Positions 36,396-47,700 of a stretch of DNA of 64,000 nucleotides are shown one piece after another. Position 1 is the first letter of the stretch. Each line of letters opens with the position of its first letter. The notes below the pieces were generated by a model. It did not search any database. It was not told the DNA's origin and saw only the letters and a program-made list of their open reading frames with translations. The translations under genes and the position numbers were made by a program. The DNA comes from Ceratothoa steindachneri (Eukaryota > Arthropoda > Malacostraca > Isopoda > Cymothoidae). Location of the stretch: positions 82,542,148-82,606,147 of the forward strand of contig OZ018337.1 in NCBI GenBank assembly GCA_963969495.1, given 5' to 3'.

Positions 36396-36801
36396 AGCAT
36401 AAAAAAAGCCTTTAATTCCGACGGCCTCACCACCTTCCTGCAGCATTGAGGCGAAATATCTTCTTTTGGTGCCACTTATCATGAAATTTAGTTGTTCAGG
36501 TTGTAGCGGTACAGAGTTAGGATGACACTTAAACTAATTTGGCTACGTTGCTATTTTTTGTATTCGACTGCTATCTTGGTCGTAGGCGGAGCAGGTCGGA
36601 TGGTAAGAATTTTAATTTTAATAATTTTTGGGGCAATATCTTTGTAACTATTCGGCCGATTATAACATCTTTTGGTTGTTTATATTCTCTTTTTAATGAT
36701 ATAATTACCAAGGTTCACTCAAGGTTAGTCCTGGAATTATTATAAGAAAACAAAGTATGTTTCGATTTGCACTACTTGTTGAAGGTTTTGAAGGTCGCAA
36801 T

Positions 36802-36873
36802 GTCATAGGGTGATAAGATCATACGGTGAGAAGAACATGGGGTGATAAGGTCATAGGGTTATAAGGTCATAAG
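36802..36873. repeat. 16-bp tandem repeat, about 4.5 units
   Basis: GTCATAGGGTGATAAG and close variants repeat at 36802, 36818, 36834, 36850 and, in part, 36866. Confidence 0.92.
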
Positions 36874-36899
36874 TAGATTAATTGAGAGCACCCGACCTT

Positions 36900-38730
36900 T
36901 GATCTTGCTATAAATAGCATTCCTAAAATTATGGACTGAATAATATTTAATTGAATCTTATTATAAATAATATGGTATATTTCACAAAATTGATAATAGT
37001 AAAGGTATATTTAATTATTATTTCCCCTGCCTCTTTGCTTTAATGAGGTGATTGGAAATTTTGGTTGTTCAAAATATTTGTCCTTCGAAATTATTAAATT
37101 TCGAAGTGTTAGAAAGAAAAGTTTTCGAAATCTTTCCAGGAAATCTCCCAAAATCAATACAAACTTATAGAAATAGCAAATTTTTTGTTCGAAGCAAATG
37201 CCCTTATTATTCATTAAAGGATGGTTTTTAGAGGAGGATTTAAAATCTTTTTAACCAATTGATACCAAATTTGGACCGAAACCCATTTGTTAGTAAATTT
37301 GGTATTCAATTAGGCAATCTTTTTGCATTTTAACTTACGGAGTATTTAGTTTGGACTTAAAGACATCAATATATTTCTATCACTTTACTGCAAAGCAGGA
37401 TCGATTGCATAGTTACAGTTTAGTCGGTCTTTAACCTAAGAAATGTGTATATATTTTTTATTCCAGAAAAAAAGAAAACACTTCTTTGTTGTCACTCACC
37501 TGATCAGTGAATTAGGCCTAAAATGGGCTACTGTGAAAGAAATTTAAATATAATTTACACAGAAATTTTACCTGTGTTCTCTCTATTTTTGGACGATTTG
37601 ATTCGAATGCATCGTTGAAGCAATTAATTCTTTATTATCGTTGAAGCAATTAATTCTTTATTATTTAGTTTATTCCATGAATTTAATTCTTTCTTGATTG
37701 ATAAAAAGAACAGATCTTTCCCATTCTTTATTGTGTCGCTTTTGTGCTATAGAGGAGGCGTAATTGAATTTAACTCTCTTAGATTAAGGCAAAAATCATA
37801 GATGCGTTGATAAATAAGTGTGCACCAGTGTGCAATAAGTGTCCACACTAAGTAAAAAGGAAAGACATAAAAATAGACACAGGATTGAACTCTTTGTACG
37901 CATGTGGATAAGTGTGTTTTAGCCAGTAGTGACCAAACATTAATATAGGCATGTGGGTCAGGCACCTTTTAATTGTTCATACATTAATATGATAACTCTT
38001 ATGATGTAGATTGTATGCTAAAGGGTTCTCCTAATATTTACATGACTGTCTTCATTCTGTAAATCAAAACTCACTCTAAATAATAGTTCATCTATATCGT
38101 ATAATATTGTATATATTTAATGGATATATTTTGTATTCCAAATTAATAAATACATTTATTTTACAGGGGAAAATTCCTTGGCCCAGAAAATGCGAGACAT
38201 ATATTAAAAATGGCGCAGGAAGGACCCTTTGAAAGTATCCAAATAATAGAAAAAGGAAAATATTTCCTTTAAAATCGCGATAAGCTGAGGCTTGAGTTTT
38301 TAAATTAAATTGTACTGAAGGTTTTTATTCGTTAGACAACACTTAACCTTACACTGATAGAACGAAATTCATATTGTATCGCATCTTTTTCACTAACACA
38401 CCATTTACTCGGATATTCAAGTGAATTTCAATGGATCTATTATGGTTTAAAGTAGTAGAATGAGAAACCTCGATTAAACTTACACAAGGAACATCTCCAC
38501 CAATAAGGAACATCTCCTCTTTCTTAAAACAATACTTTTCGCCCTTGGTCTTAAAATGTTACGTGGCAGAGATGAAATTCAGATTTCCTCGAATTCAGAT
38601 TTCCATCCATCGGGGGAAATTTGATCAAAAATAATGAATTTGAAGCTTTGTTCGGAGATAAGAGCGATTTGTGGCATCGAAAGCAACTTCTGTGCCCACT
38701 CTACGTATTAACAGGTTAATGTTGTTTTCA
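36900..38730. other. No gene recognised
   Basis: AT-rich. An ACAGGGGAAAA at 38162 begins like a hAT end but does not match the right terminal repeat at 39564-39576. From about 38540 broken frames (LKMLRGRDEIQISS) may be an upstream part of the hAT remnant. Confidence 0.4.
37613..37664. repeat. Perfect 26-bp duplication
   Basis: CGTTGAAGCAATTAATTCTT plus TATTAT occurs twice with no spacer and no mismatch, so this is a recent event. Confidence 0.95.
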
Positions 38731-38733
38731 CTG

Positions 38734-39152
38734 CAGCTAGATGACAAACAACTGGGCCACTTTAAAACTCTCAAACAAGTAAATTTGTTAGATGAAAATA
38801 AAGAAAGATATTTACTTCATATAAAGAATTTGCATGCATAAATTTCACGCAGATTCTCTAATTTTAAACCCTTAGAAAATGAAGTCAAAGTAGTGTCTGC
38901 GCCATTTTTTATCTCTGCTAATAACACACCAAGTGAAGTTCAACTTGAAATAATAGAGCTGCAGGCAGACGCAGAATTTGCATAGGACTTTAAAACCGAA
39001 ACTATTGATCATTTTTTTCATCTCTTGACGAACGCAATTTAAAATTATAAGCAAAGAAGATGATTGTGTTTTGGGGATCAACAGACATTTGTGAACAAGC
39101 TTTTTCAATCATGAACTACAACAAGCCAAAATATCGCAGCGTTTTGTCGACA
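38734..39152 (+). pseudogene. hAT transposase C-terminal remnant (ZBED/GTF2IRD2-like)
   Basis: One plus-strand frame reads QLDDKQLGHFKTLKQVNLLD, ENKERYLLHIKNLHA, a stop, RRFSNFKPLENEVKVVSAPF, EVQLEIIELQADAEFA, a stop, DFKTETIDHFFHLL. After a frame change comes GSTDICEQAFSIMNYNKPKY then RSVLST. The last block is the hAT dimerisation region, matching the FGST.ICEQ.FS.M...K.KYRS pattern of hAT-type transposases and their domesticated relatives. It precedes a hAT right terminal repeat by about 410 bp. The DDE core and N-terminal BED finger are not recognisable. Inactive. Confidence 0.8.
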
Positions 39153-39563
39153 TAATAAGCATCACAACTACTGAAGAAAACACCTAATTATTCATACTTC
39201 TATATTTAAAAATCATAACAAAACATCACCTCCTTACATCCAAAGTAATTTACTGATTATACAAACTCTTATGCATAATTACTTTTGTGTAAAGTAATTT
39301 TTTTTAACTTAGAAGTAGTTCTGATTTAAAGTCAATTTATGTAAAAACATCATTTCAGTTTTAAAGCTAATTCAGTTTATTAGAGCTCTTTGCTGTTATG
39401 CATTTTACTTTCCGTTTTCCTTTCAATATCTAAGTTTATATTTGGAATGAAAATAATGTACATAAAGAAAATATTATCTCCTTTAAATTATACTTTCATA
39501 GAAAACGAGGAAAATATTTTGCAGCTCCGAAAACTCTTCTTGCTGCTCCCCTACAAAATATTT

Positions 39564-39576
39564 CTGCCCACCCCTG
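39564..39576. mobile_element. hAT right terminal inverted repeat
   Basis: CTGCCCACCCCTG is the complement of CAGGGGTGGGCAG, a typical hAT end. GGATAAAG follows and would be the 8-bp target copy. No left end with that flank was found, so the 5' side is truncated. Confidence 0.65.
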
Positions 39577-41300
39577 GGATAAAGGGGGTTTGAGCAAAAA
39601 ATGATATGTTGACATAATTCAAATCGCATCTAAAATGCTTCTATCCTGATTAGGTGGAGATGGAGGCTAACTTAACTGAAGAATAAAGAGAAATATTTCT
39701 TACAAAAGCTCTGAAAATATTTCACATGTGGAAATACAATTTCCTCATTTATTTAATCTTTGAACGAAATCATAAAGGAAAGAAGAAAACAGAAGGCAAA
39801 TAAGTATTGCCTTTTCTTTATTTATTTATATACATTTCATGATAGTCATTAAGTAGAGAGAACGAAAGAGCATTTTGTACAGTGACGGATAGGGAAAAGA
39901 ATGGATAATACCAATAAAAATCTGAACCATGTTCTTCTGAAATGATGCAGTCTTCATTTATTGATACTAGTGCGATATTAGCAATGGCTTTTAAGTTCTA
40001 CGGTAATCGAAAGCCGAATGAAGCCTATTAATTATCATAGAGAGAGAGAAAATAACCGAGCAATCTAGAATAAATATCTCCAAGGTGAAGGCAAACTACA
40101 GGTGTTGGACTTCTCTATTTATCTAAGGTGCAGAAGTATTTTATAAGGCAAAATATGCATGTGGCCTTCCGGGACTAATGTTTAGCAGATCTGTTATTCG
40201 TGCTGAAAAAGTCCTCGGGCAATGGAAATTACTTATCGTTGAATAGTGTTAAGCATGTTAAGTATTAAATTTAGCTGTTTGATTTTTTACTACTACAAAT
40301 ATTTTATTAAATAGAACAAGATTCCTATTTTTTAAACAATTTTATTATTCCCTTTAGTACCGAGGCGCCTGAAGAACAAACAATCACTCTATGTTCCTCA
40401 TAAACTTCCGAAGTCTCATAATAATCTTCCTCATCATTGACCATGATTTATTCTAGTAAGTTAAAAAGAGATTCGAAGTTGTAGTTAGATACTATAATCT
40501 AAAGCAATGGTGACTTCGTTTTTTACTTTAACTTGAGGCAAAAAGCTCTTTCTTGCTTCAAAATGACCAAAATTAACTTAACTCCTTAAGCTTATTTTGT
40601 TCTAATTTCTTTTACCATGATAGTGTTACAAGTTATCGGCCATCCTAATTAAAGGCATTTTATAAATAATTTTCTAATTTATAAATCATTTGACGAATTG
40701 ATTTTCACTACGACGTTGAAATTTCCTTGTGAAAAATCTTCTATCAATCATTGATTTAGGTTTATTGAGATCGAACTTGTAGGCAGTACTGAAGCTAAAG
40801 TGTGTGCGACTCAGGAACTACCATTCGGTTCGATTCAGCTCCAAAACCAACCAGGGTATTGATTGTTCCAGGTAAATTTGGAGAAGGTTGAATTTATTTA
40901 TACTGCTCACTCTAAATAATTTCTAAGGAATAGAATCCTTGCGGTATTAATTTACACGGAAAATTATTAACCCGTCTCCTCCTCGAGTGACAATTTGGTA
41001 ACGTAAAAATGTCATTGATTTAGACAGGTTTAATTCTTTCAAATCTGTAAATTCAAGAAAACTCTTTTTATGAGTGGATTAATTCAGGGTTTTTACAAAT
41101 TTAGGGCGTGTCTAAGTTTCTAAAAAGAACTTCGTAACGCTTGGACGTATTACGTTATTAGTCACTTCGATTAGGCTCAATTTTGCAAAATGTCAATTGA
41201 AAGGTTAGATATATATATATATATATATTAGTGATGGAGTCGTTCCTTGGGAACCTTATTCGTAGTAGGAATAGGAAGACATATGCGATGGTTTTGAACA
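39577..41300. other. No gene recognised
   Basis: AT-rich, with a short TA run at 41209-41229. Confidence 0.5.
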
Positions 41301-41315
41301 TTTAATTTTCCGGAC

Positions 41316-41345
41316 GTTTCGGTCATTGACGATGACCATCATCAG
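41316..41345 (-). ncRNA. Hammerhead-ribozyme-like core of Penelope element A
   Basis: On the minus strand CTGATGA (41345-41339) is followed by a hairpin with six-base arms GGTCAT and ATGACC around a short CGTCA loop, then GAAAC (41320-41316) and GTCCGG. This is the catalytic core order of a hammerhead: CUGANGA, stem II, GAAA. One extra T lies between CTGATGA and stem II. A cleavage-site strand with stems I and III is not obvious in the preceding 100 bases, so activity is doubtful. Hammerheads are known in the terminal repeats of Penelope-like elements, and this one is about 750 bp 3' of a Penelope endonuclease. Confidence 0.6.
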
Positions 41346-42091
41346 CGAATTCTAAATACCAAAAATTATTTTTAGAAGAATAACTAAACACAGAAATCAA
41401 ATTAGTGAAAATCTATTAGAAATTGATGTAATATCTTAAAAAAAAATGAATAAATAAATAACTAAATTAAATAATAATCCCACGAGTTTTTTTAAATGTG
41501 CATAATAAACATGACTTAAATGACTATCGAAATACAAAAAATTATAAACTATAGCAATAAAGTCGAAACACATGAAGAAATCGATTAATAAGACAGAAAA
41601 AAGATTAAATAATCCCATGAGCAACAAATATGAATAGTAAACATGAATCAAGCGTAATACAAAAAAAAAAAAATCACTATAAAACACAGCAAGAGAATTA
41701 TATGGGCAGGGCGAACAATCGAAAATAAGTTAGATCAGGGGGAATGTAATCCAAGCGGATATTAATAAATGGAGCGAAGCAAGTAGTTCAATTAAGTTAA
41801 ATTTTAAGTGATTGAACATCAAATAATATGACTAGACTAAGGCACGAAAGTTTAAATAGTAAATAATCAATAATGGAGGGTTCAAAAGGACGACTAAACT
41901 AATAAATTAAGGAAAAGTCAATAATAAACCAGATCGTTAGATATTAATGGGACAAACTAAAATAGAAATAAAAATTTCTCTGCACGAGTACTGACCTTAT
42001 AACGGTTAAGCTGGGAGTAACAACTGATAGTATGGACAAAATTAGGCAAAAAGAAAACTATTAAGGGGGATGTGGTTGGTTGTACATTTGT
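41346..42091. other. 3' untranslated part of Penelope element A
   Basis: AT-rich, without coding frames of note, between the end of the endonuclease frame and the hammerhead-like core. Assigned by position only. Confidence 0.4.
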
Positions 42092-43262
42092 CTATATAGT
42101 GAATAATTTAAGGGATGATGAATAATCATTGAGTTCCGGGTTAATTTGTTTGATGTAAAGAGATTCAAGAATTTTTAAACTTAGAGAAGAGGAGGCAGAA
42201 GAGAGTATACTAAAGGAATCAGGGTCAAGCGGGTGGATAAGTTTAAGAGAATGTTCTCGAATAGAGGAGTGTTCGGGTTTGGAGATGGGAATGTTGGTTC
42301 TGTATGATACTCCGATATGCTTAGCGATCCTACATCTTAATTGTAGACTTGTTTGGCCTACATAGCGACTTTGGCAGGTCGCACAAGTGAATTGATAAAT
42401 GATGGAGGAACGCAGGCAGAATGGGAGTGATTCTTTGTGCCGAAGGAAAGTATAGACAGCAAGAGGATTAGAATTAATTAGGAGAAACTTGCATTGGGGA
42501 AAGTATTTATTCAGAGTAGAGAGTAAAGCTTTGTTGAATTTTGTGTCAAGTGGAAGATAAGGCAGTTTTAAGAATAGTTTTTGTTTGGGGACAGTTATTA
42601 GAGGGGTTTTGCGAGAGAACATTTTAAATAAGAAATTGGAAGTAAGTTTGTCAAAAAGATGGTCTGGGAAAAAATTAAAATGAAAAAAGCTCCTAAGATA
42701 TTCAATTTCAGAATGAAAGTGAAACCAATTTGAGCTGATTTTGTAAGCTCTGTGTATACTGTTTATGATGGCAGAATGTTTGAAATTAGTAGGAGTACAA
42801 CTAAGAAGTGGGTGCCAAGTTTGGTGGTAGTGGGTTTCCTGTAAACTGATGTGTTAAATTTAAAACTAACTTTTGAAACAGTGACATCGAGAAAAGAGAT
42901 TTTATTGTTTAATTCTGTCTCCATGGAAAATTTAATATTAGGGTGTTGTTGATTTAAATAATTTAAAAATAATGGGGCATGGTCTTTGTGTTTAAAAATA
43001 AGGAAGCAGTCATTGATAAATCTTTTAAACACTAACGGTTTATATTCAACCGGACAGTCCCTTAACCAGTTTTTTTCGTGGTAGGATAAAAAAGCATTAG
43101 CGAAGCTGGGACCCAATGGAGAGCCCATGGCTATTCCATCGTGTTGAATGTACAAAGTCTCATTAAAAAAGAACACTGTATTTTCTACGGACAATTTTAA
43201 TAAGGTAGAAAAAAGAGACTTGGTTAGACCTAAAATGCTATCATTTGATTGAAAAAGGGTAT
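42092..43262 (-). pseudogene. Penelope-like element A: RT and GIY-YIG endonuclease
   Basis: Minus strand, 5' to 3': a short LTKSLFSTLLKLSVENTVFF lead, then QHDGIAMGSPLGPSFANAFL (RT motif B), FKRFINDCFLIF (motif C), NIKFSMETELNNKISFLDVT and FNTSVYRKPTTTK. A frameshift near 42820-42835 switches to HSAIINSIHRAYKISSNWFH, which runs without a stop into LPFCLRSSIIYQFTCATCQS and RYVGQTSLQLRCRIAKH, the GIY-YIG nuclease, then LESLYIKQINPELND with the conserved Glu. In motif C the usual YVDD reads FIND: the first catalytic Asp is Asn, so the RT is dead even without the frameshift. The N-terminal half is missing; homology begins right beside the tail of element B at 43262. Confidence 0.9.
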
Positions 43263-43285
43263 CATGGAAACTTGCAAATTATAAC

Positions 43286-43316
43286 GTTTCATGATTATAA
43301 CTAATCCCATCATCAG
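43286..43316 (-). ncRNA. Hammerhead-ribozyme-like core of Penelope element B
   Basis: On the minus strand CTGATGA (43316-43310) is followed by 19 bases with complementary GATTA and TAATC arms, then GAAAC (43290-43286) and GTTATA. Stem II has a different sequence from the copy at 41316-41345 but the same layout, including an extra T after CTGATGA. It lies 370 bp 3' of element B's endonuclease piece, as expected for a Penelope terminal repeat. Two or three flanking stem bases do not pair, so activity is uncertain. Confidence 0.52.
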
Positions 43317-43685
43317 TGATAAAGAAAGAATACAAAATACAAACTTAAATATATAAATAAAAAGTTAACACATGTAATAAAATTGTAAAATATGAATAAT
43401 AAATTTGAGACTAATTGATTACGTTAGAAATAAGGAGGCAAAAACAAATTAAACCAACGAGGGAATTTTTAAAAAATAGGAAAGAAAATAATTGACAGTG
43501 GATTTTATTCTTGCACTCCCTCTAAAAAAAAAATCAATGTGAAATTTAGAAATTAGAATGATTTTAATGAGTTACTCTATTTATTGGGACAGATAATGAG
43601 TTATTATTTAGAATGGGTTGAAGTTGTGTAATATAAATTGACTCTAGCAGGTAAAGGTCCGAGATGTTTCTTCCCGCTTTAAGTA

Positions 43686-44400
43686 TCATGAAGTTCTCGA
43701 GTGCAGACCTAGAGCCACATTGGGATAGATGGTTCCGAATTGGAGATGGATCAGGTTTGGAAAGGTTTCGTCCAGTTCTCTTAGATCTACTCCCACATAT
43801 GATACAGTGCTACTGCACGTACAACGAAAAATGTATATAATTTTAGATTGCAGATTGGTGGGTGGTTGATCTTTGAACTTAAATAATGATCCTAGTCTAA
43901 AGTCATTAGTAAGAAAAATAGATGGTAATAATTGAGGATTGGCTGAATTTAACAGTTTTAACAACTGTTTTTAAGTTTTTCGGATTGATAACCAAAGTAT
44001 GGTAAGGAAAGAAAAATCTTTAATTTATTGACAGTTTGTAGTGGAGGCAGAGTCAGGTATTTTTTATGAGAAATAGACTAATTTGTCTCATAAATAGTGA
44101 TTTTGGATAGCCATTTCACGTAAAAAAGTTTTAATTGATTGCTAATATGTGATGCAATATAAGCCACTAGGTAAAATGAGGGTAAATATTTGTAATTGTC
44201 ATTGTTATTTTTCGGTAATAAATGTTCGAAATATAGGACTAGAAAAGTTAGAGACAAGTTATGTGCTCTATGGAGGAGAGTAAGCATGGCATTCATTTTG
44301 AATTTGAACTCGCGTGATGATTAGTCGAATAGACAATCAATTCACGTCAAATGTTTACCGAAAACCCACTTTTTCCAACCTTTGTTTAAGTTTTTTTAGC
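43686..44400 (-). pseudogene. Penelope-like element B: RT tail and GIY-YIG remnant
   Basis: On the minus strand, broken frames give a RT tail (GKHLT, then SSREFKFKMNAMLTLLHRAH, a counterpart of element A's HSAIINSIHRAY segment) and, after stops, LPSIFLTNDFRLGSLFKFKD, NLQSKIIYIFRCTCSSTVSY plus VG, the start of a GIY-YIG domain. Sequence beyond VGVDLRELDETFPNL is no longer recognisable. The protein differs clearly from element A, so this is a separate family. The 5' part is lost near 44400. Confidence 0.72.
44128..44210. repeat. Inverted repeat, left arm (inside Penelope element B)
   Basis: This 83-bp piece of element B is present again in opposite orientation at 44683-44763 with about one substitution (CTAATATG against CGAATATG when compared on one strand). 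Confidence 0.9.
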
Positions 44401-44682
44401 TTTTGTGATTTTAAATTTAAAAAGGGGCAGAAAGAAGAGGGAAAAGCATAGATAAGAGAATATTTTGAGAGAAAAGGGAGGTGTTAGCCTGCCCCCTCTG
44501 GCCTCAATGTCATGGCTGATGAGGTCTTCGATTGGAAATTGGGCAGGACATGAAAAATAGTATTTGAGGAGATTTCGTCTATTTAAGATATTCTATCAGC
44601 ACTCCTCCTTCGTTTTCCACCCTTTGCTATTTTGATTAGCTTCGTCTAGATTTAAAGGTGTAATGAACATTTATTCCTGAAT

Positions 44683-44763
44683 AATAACAATGACAATTAC
44701 AAATATTTACCCTCATTTTACCTAGTGGCTTATATTGCATCACATATTCGCAATCAATTAAAA
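44683..44763 (+). repeat. Inverted repeat, right arm: reversed fragment of Penelope element B
   Basis: AATAACAATGACAATTACAA and the following 60 bases equal the reverse complement of 44128-44210, and translate in the plus frame as NDNYKYLPSFYLVAYIASHI. Similarity ends abruptly on both sides. The two arms are separated by about 470 bp of unrelated sequence. Confidence 0.9.
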
Positions 44764-44769
44764 CATTGT

Positions 44770-47700
44770 TCTTTTTCGTCCTGCGAGATATTCATTTGTT
44801 ATTGAGGTGGTATAATGCAATTAGCAAAAAAATTAGGGGTAATTTATGGCAACTATTTGGGAACTAACCTTTAGATTGAAGCCGAGGAAGGGAGAGAATA
44901 ATTTCCTCACTTTAAATATTTGGGAAGATTTATGTGTTTTCTTCAGTTTGTTTGTTTCTTTCATCGAGAGAGGGTTCGAGAGAGATAAGATATTGTAATG
45001 GCTGTTGTATGAAGTGGATTTTCATTGGTAGTTATTCTTCGCTCGGTTCAATCCAGGGCTTTTATTTTTTATTGTTTAAAGAACATTTAGGCCGAAAATT
45101 GTGCTCAGTAGAGAGTGGGAGAAAAAAAAACGAGGCAGAAAAAGGGAGGGAGTGTAGTATTTCTTATCTTTTATTTCTTTCGACCTCCAACTTAATCCTT
45201 TCCTACGATTTTACCTTTTTATTCTGCCATAAAGAGACACTAACGGGCAAAATTCTAAAAAATATTCTTCTGATTATCGTCCCTTGAATTAAGTTGTGGG
45301 TCATTATTTTGGTCTTCGTGAAACTTAATTTGAGTCCATTTCTGAAAGTCATAATTTTCTGATTAGAGTGGCTGAACTTTTCTTACTTATAAAGAATGAG
45401 TGAGTGGAAGAAGTGATGATTGTTAAAGATAAAATAATAGAATTCTTAAATATGAGGAAAATTCATGTTTAGCGAAGGAACAACTTAAGGATATATCGTC
45501 ATCCGGTAATAGTAAAATAAGATAAAGAGATGTTTAGGCGTTGGTCTGAGCGGATTAAACATGTTATTGGAATATGTTGCCAATAGGTAATGAGAGAAAG
45601 CGAAAAGAGGAATCTTTATGCATGACTTTAAATACCCAAGTTATCATGGATTGAATGTTCCGAAATAGTTTGCAAGAGAGCGAGTGATCTTTCATTTGCA
45701 GCTATTTTTTTACCAATCTTCGTATATTTTATATTTACATTCTCTTACATTTCTTTTTAGGTTTTATTATTTAATTATTATTGTCTTTGTAAAGGAAATT
45801 AATTATATAATTATGTTAATATTTACGCATGTTTGACAAGAACAGAAAAGAAGTACATTACGTACGAAAATGTAATATTTCGGACGTAATTATTATGAGT
45901 GTAACTAAGGAAAAAAGTCTACCTTCGATCACTACACCTAAAGTAATTGTGCATGTCTGAATTGCAGTACAATTAAAAGCTTAATACTAAGCTTAAAGAA
46001 CAAGGTAAAAGAAAAAATTAAAGTCAGTACCGTGGAAATATTAATATATGTAACCATTAAAAGGTTGCATCCTCTTTACATATTTCTGATTTAATTAAAG
46101 AGACCTCCGTTAAAATTAAGCAGTTAAATTTCTTCATCAAAGCAAGAAATGAATACTCAAATGGACCATTAACTTTCCTCAATTTTTCCTTTACTGATCT
46201 TTAGAAAGATGGGGAATTTCTTCTGCAAACCAAATATATTTTTCTATTGCAGTGTTGATCCATTTTGTTTATTATTTCATGGCTCGAACTCTTAGTATAT
46301 AGTTAGAAATCGTGTATTTTTTATACATATTTTAGATATCAATAATAATACCTTGAGAGACCAGCAGACGCTGTCTGGTTTCTTTATAAATTTTACATTA
46401 AACATTAGCTAAATTTAGTGAGTAATTAATTTAACTTACCTTATTATTGTAGGACAAATTATTGATCTCCATCTTGCCAAATTAAACTATATAGATTATT
46501 GGCCTGTGTGTCGTCCAATTATTATTGCGTTTTTTTTCCTATTTATCTATATTTTTGATATTTGCATCCCTTTATTACCTTTTAATTACACATTATTTTT
46601 TTCTTTTTCGCATTTGTTCATCAAATTAGTTCCTTCTTTACAATTGCTACTCTCATGGGACTTAATATTTCGATGTTTCCTGTTACTATAATTAAATTAT
46701 TTGCTCAATGCTTTGCTACTTTAAGGATACCAAATACACTTATATGAAGAGTGTAACTACCACAAATGATAAGTTTGAAGAAAAATGTAAGATTTGCTGA
46801 AAAACTTCATTAGAGACTTTTCTTTAATCTTCCTTTCAGTTCTTTAAGCGATGTCTGTTCTTATGGCAGAGGTATTCCACCTTGCATTTATTGTTAAGTT
46901 GGTACAAATATATCTCTCATTCATTTATTCTTTGAGTTTATATAAAATGGTTTATATAAAACTTCATTTTCTTATTATTGCAATCAGCTATAATACCGAT
47001 AGCTTGTATTAGCACACCAAACCTCCATGCGTCCTCCAGAACTTTAGATATAAAACCACATTAATTAAACCAAAGAAAGATTTAGACACAGCTTTTTTTA
47101 AGAATTGAATCGTTAATCTTAGAGTTAAGATTTTTTGCTTACTGAATGCAAACTACTCGTATGGTTGCAAGAAAAGGTTAGAATAAATGGTCGAAATATC
47201 TTACAGCAATGTCATCCTTAAGGATTTTGGGAGCTACAAATTGCTTAAATTGTGCTAAAAGAATCGAATATGATCAAATTATTTTTGAAATGGGGATATA
47301 CTTTTCGCTAGACTGGAGAATCAAGGTGTGCCAAATTGCTTTAGATATTTCGTTAATTGGCCTATAACTTGAATCAGCTTATTCGATAACCTCGTTTATG
47401 TTTCATTGCGTGTAAAATGTGTTCTCTCCTTTTGTTTCCTTGGAGATTATTACGTTATATTTTCGTCCTTTTTCTCATTATTTTTAATCCATAAAATAAC
47501 TTTAATAATGAATGCTCCTGAGAAATATATGAATTATATGTTTATTAAATGAAATTTTCGTAGTAGCAGTATGGCGATGAACACAGCAAGGTTGACAAGA
47601 TAAAACTAGCTAATCTGATAAAAATAAAATTGATAAATGGTATTAGAAAGCACGTTTTGTCTTTACTATAATACTAACAGCGCGAAGACTTTAATCTGTC

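Noticed and set aside
38162..38175. CAGGGG as a possible hAT left end
   Set aside because: The following bases do not match the right terminal repeat and the flank does not match GGATAAAG.
44511..44545. Plus-strand CTGATGA..GAAA resembling a hammerhead core
   Set aside because: The 12 bases between do not form stem II.
44934..45287. 117-codon plus-strand frame
   Set aside because: Starts at a GTG, low-complexity hydrophobic mix, no domain. A handful of 100-codon frames are expected by chance in 64 kb this AT-rich.
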